This document shows, one piece after another, positions 63,301 to 64,000 of a stretch of DNA of 64,000 bases. Each line of letters starts with the position of its first letter. Position 1 is the stretch's first letter. This DNA comes from Marchantia polymorpha subsp. ruderalis (Eukaryota > Streptophyta > Marchantiopsida > Marchantiales > Marchantiaceae): positions 15,874,501 to 15,938,500 of the forward strand of contig AP031353.1 in assembly GCA_037833965.1 (NCBI GenBank), read 5' to 3'. The notes under the pieces are model-generated. The model was given only the letters and a program-made list of their open reading frames with translations. It did not search any database and was not told the origin of the DNA. A program made the translations under genes and the position numbers.

Positions 63301-64000
63301 TTAATTCCCGGGAGTAGTGTTGTCACCTGTTTCTTGTGTTTGAGGTGGATCAAACTTAGGATTAGTCTAAATGGTGGAAAAAACCCTATTCTTCTTAAAA
63401 ACAATTTTGGGTTTTTCATAAAACCTTGAAAAGCCTGATTTCAACCATGGTTTTGCAGCAGTCTATCAACTGAAATTACCGCGCTTTTGGTGATAGCGTA
63501 CATTGTTATGTTAGATATCATTTTTGAGTGGATAGCACAAAGATTTGTATTTGACGATAACGAGTACCAGGAGTTGTGCATCACGGCCCTAATCATAGAT
63601 CAGTGTACTCCAAAATTGATCAACAGCGACACAAGACTTACGACTAACACTCGTCGAATGAATTCCCCCCACCCCATCCATCCTTGATATCAGCAACCTA
63701 ACAAATCTTTTACTCGCACACACAAACAAATATTTGACGGTCCAAAACGGAATGTTGTCTCCGAGGTTCAAGATTTTGATAGCTTGATGTGAGAATTGTT
63801 TTGGACAACTCGTTGTCACCGGAGAATTTTTTGAAGTTTATGAGCCAGGATATGATCATAAGATAAGCTCGTATAAGGCCGGATAATCAAGTACAGAATT
63901 ATTGATACCATGATATTAGCATGTGGAACGAGTACTTTTGTTTCATGTGTTTATAGTTAACTAAAATCAACTAATAAAATCCAAAATCAACTTCCAATTT
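60351..64000. other. right-end gene-free stretch
   Basis: AT-rich, especially 60.78-61.56 kb. A diverged direct repeat of roughly 84 bp spacing lies at about 60.95-61.13 kb, recognisable by the shared TTTGTTRATCT-type core. No gene is supported. A 66-codon frame at 63487-63687 is too short and featureless to call. Confidence 0.45.
61851..61934. repeat. 42-bp tandem duplication
   Basis: Units 61851-61892 and 61893-61934 lie head to tail and differ at only a few bases, mostly near the unit end. Confidence 0.9.

Overview
This window is nuclear DNA from a land plant, most likely one with swimming sperm such as a liverwort or another bryophyte. Three things point there. The genes have many introns with GT-AG borders. 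Some gene families are plant-specific (an RHIP1-like protein) or plant-style (a plastid-targeted PurF enzyme and plant-type eS6). It also carries two genes usually tied to flagella or sperm motility, an LRRC9-like axonemal leucine-rich-repeat protein and a close homologue of the protein kinase A catalytic subunit, which I would not expect in a flowering plant. The species call is inference.

Layout, left to right. At 1-10.3 kb is the 5' and central part of LRRC9 (minus), cut by the left edge. At 11.4-12.1 kb is an intronless, broken copy of an RZ-1-type glycine-rich RNA-binding protein gene. At 14.1-19.8 kb is the PKA-type kinase (minus). After a gene-poor AT-rich stretch come the one-exon amidophosphoribosyltransferase (26.1-28.0 kb, minus), mitochondrial SAM50 (31.6-34.8 kb, minus), an unrecognised three-helix membrane protein (38.4-39.0 kb, minus) and ribosomal protein eS6 (42.1-44.1 kb, minus). 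Divergent from eS6 lies the SDH assembly factor SDHAF1 (45.9-46.1 kb, plus). Then follow RHIP1-like (47.6-51.0 kb, minus), ESCRT-II VPS25 (52.2-53.5 kb, plus), a small SET-domain protein (56.7-57.3 kb, plus) and a fossil Copia-type retroelement (about 59.3-60.35 kb). The last 3.6 kb hold no gene I can support.

Most exon models were rebuilt by hand from reading frame, splice-site dinucleotides, phase agreement and family resemblance. VPS25, eS6, SAM50, RHIP1 and the kinase close perfectly in phase from start to stop. LRRC9 has one or two unresolved joins.

The most interesting observation is in the kinase. The exon coding for the alpha-G helix of the C-lobe is present twice in tandem. Both copies are 67 nt, have the same phase and keep good splice sites, and only 59 nt separate them. 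Using both, or neither, gives an early stop, so the two should be mutually exclusive. They swap the surface that in animal PKA docks the regulatory subunit, replacing its key tyrosine with histidine.
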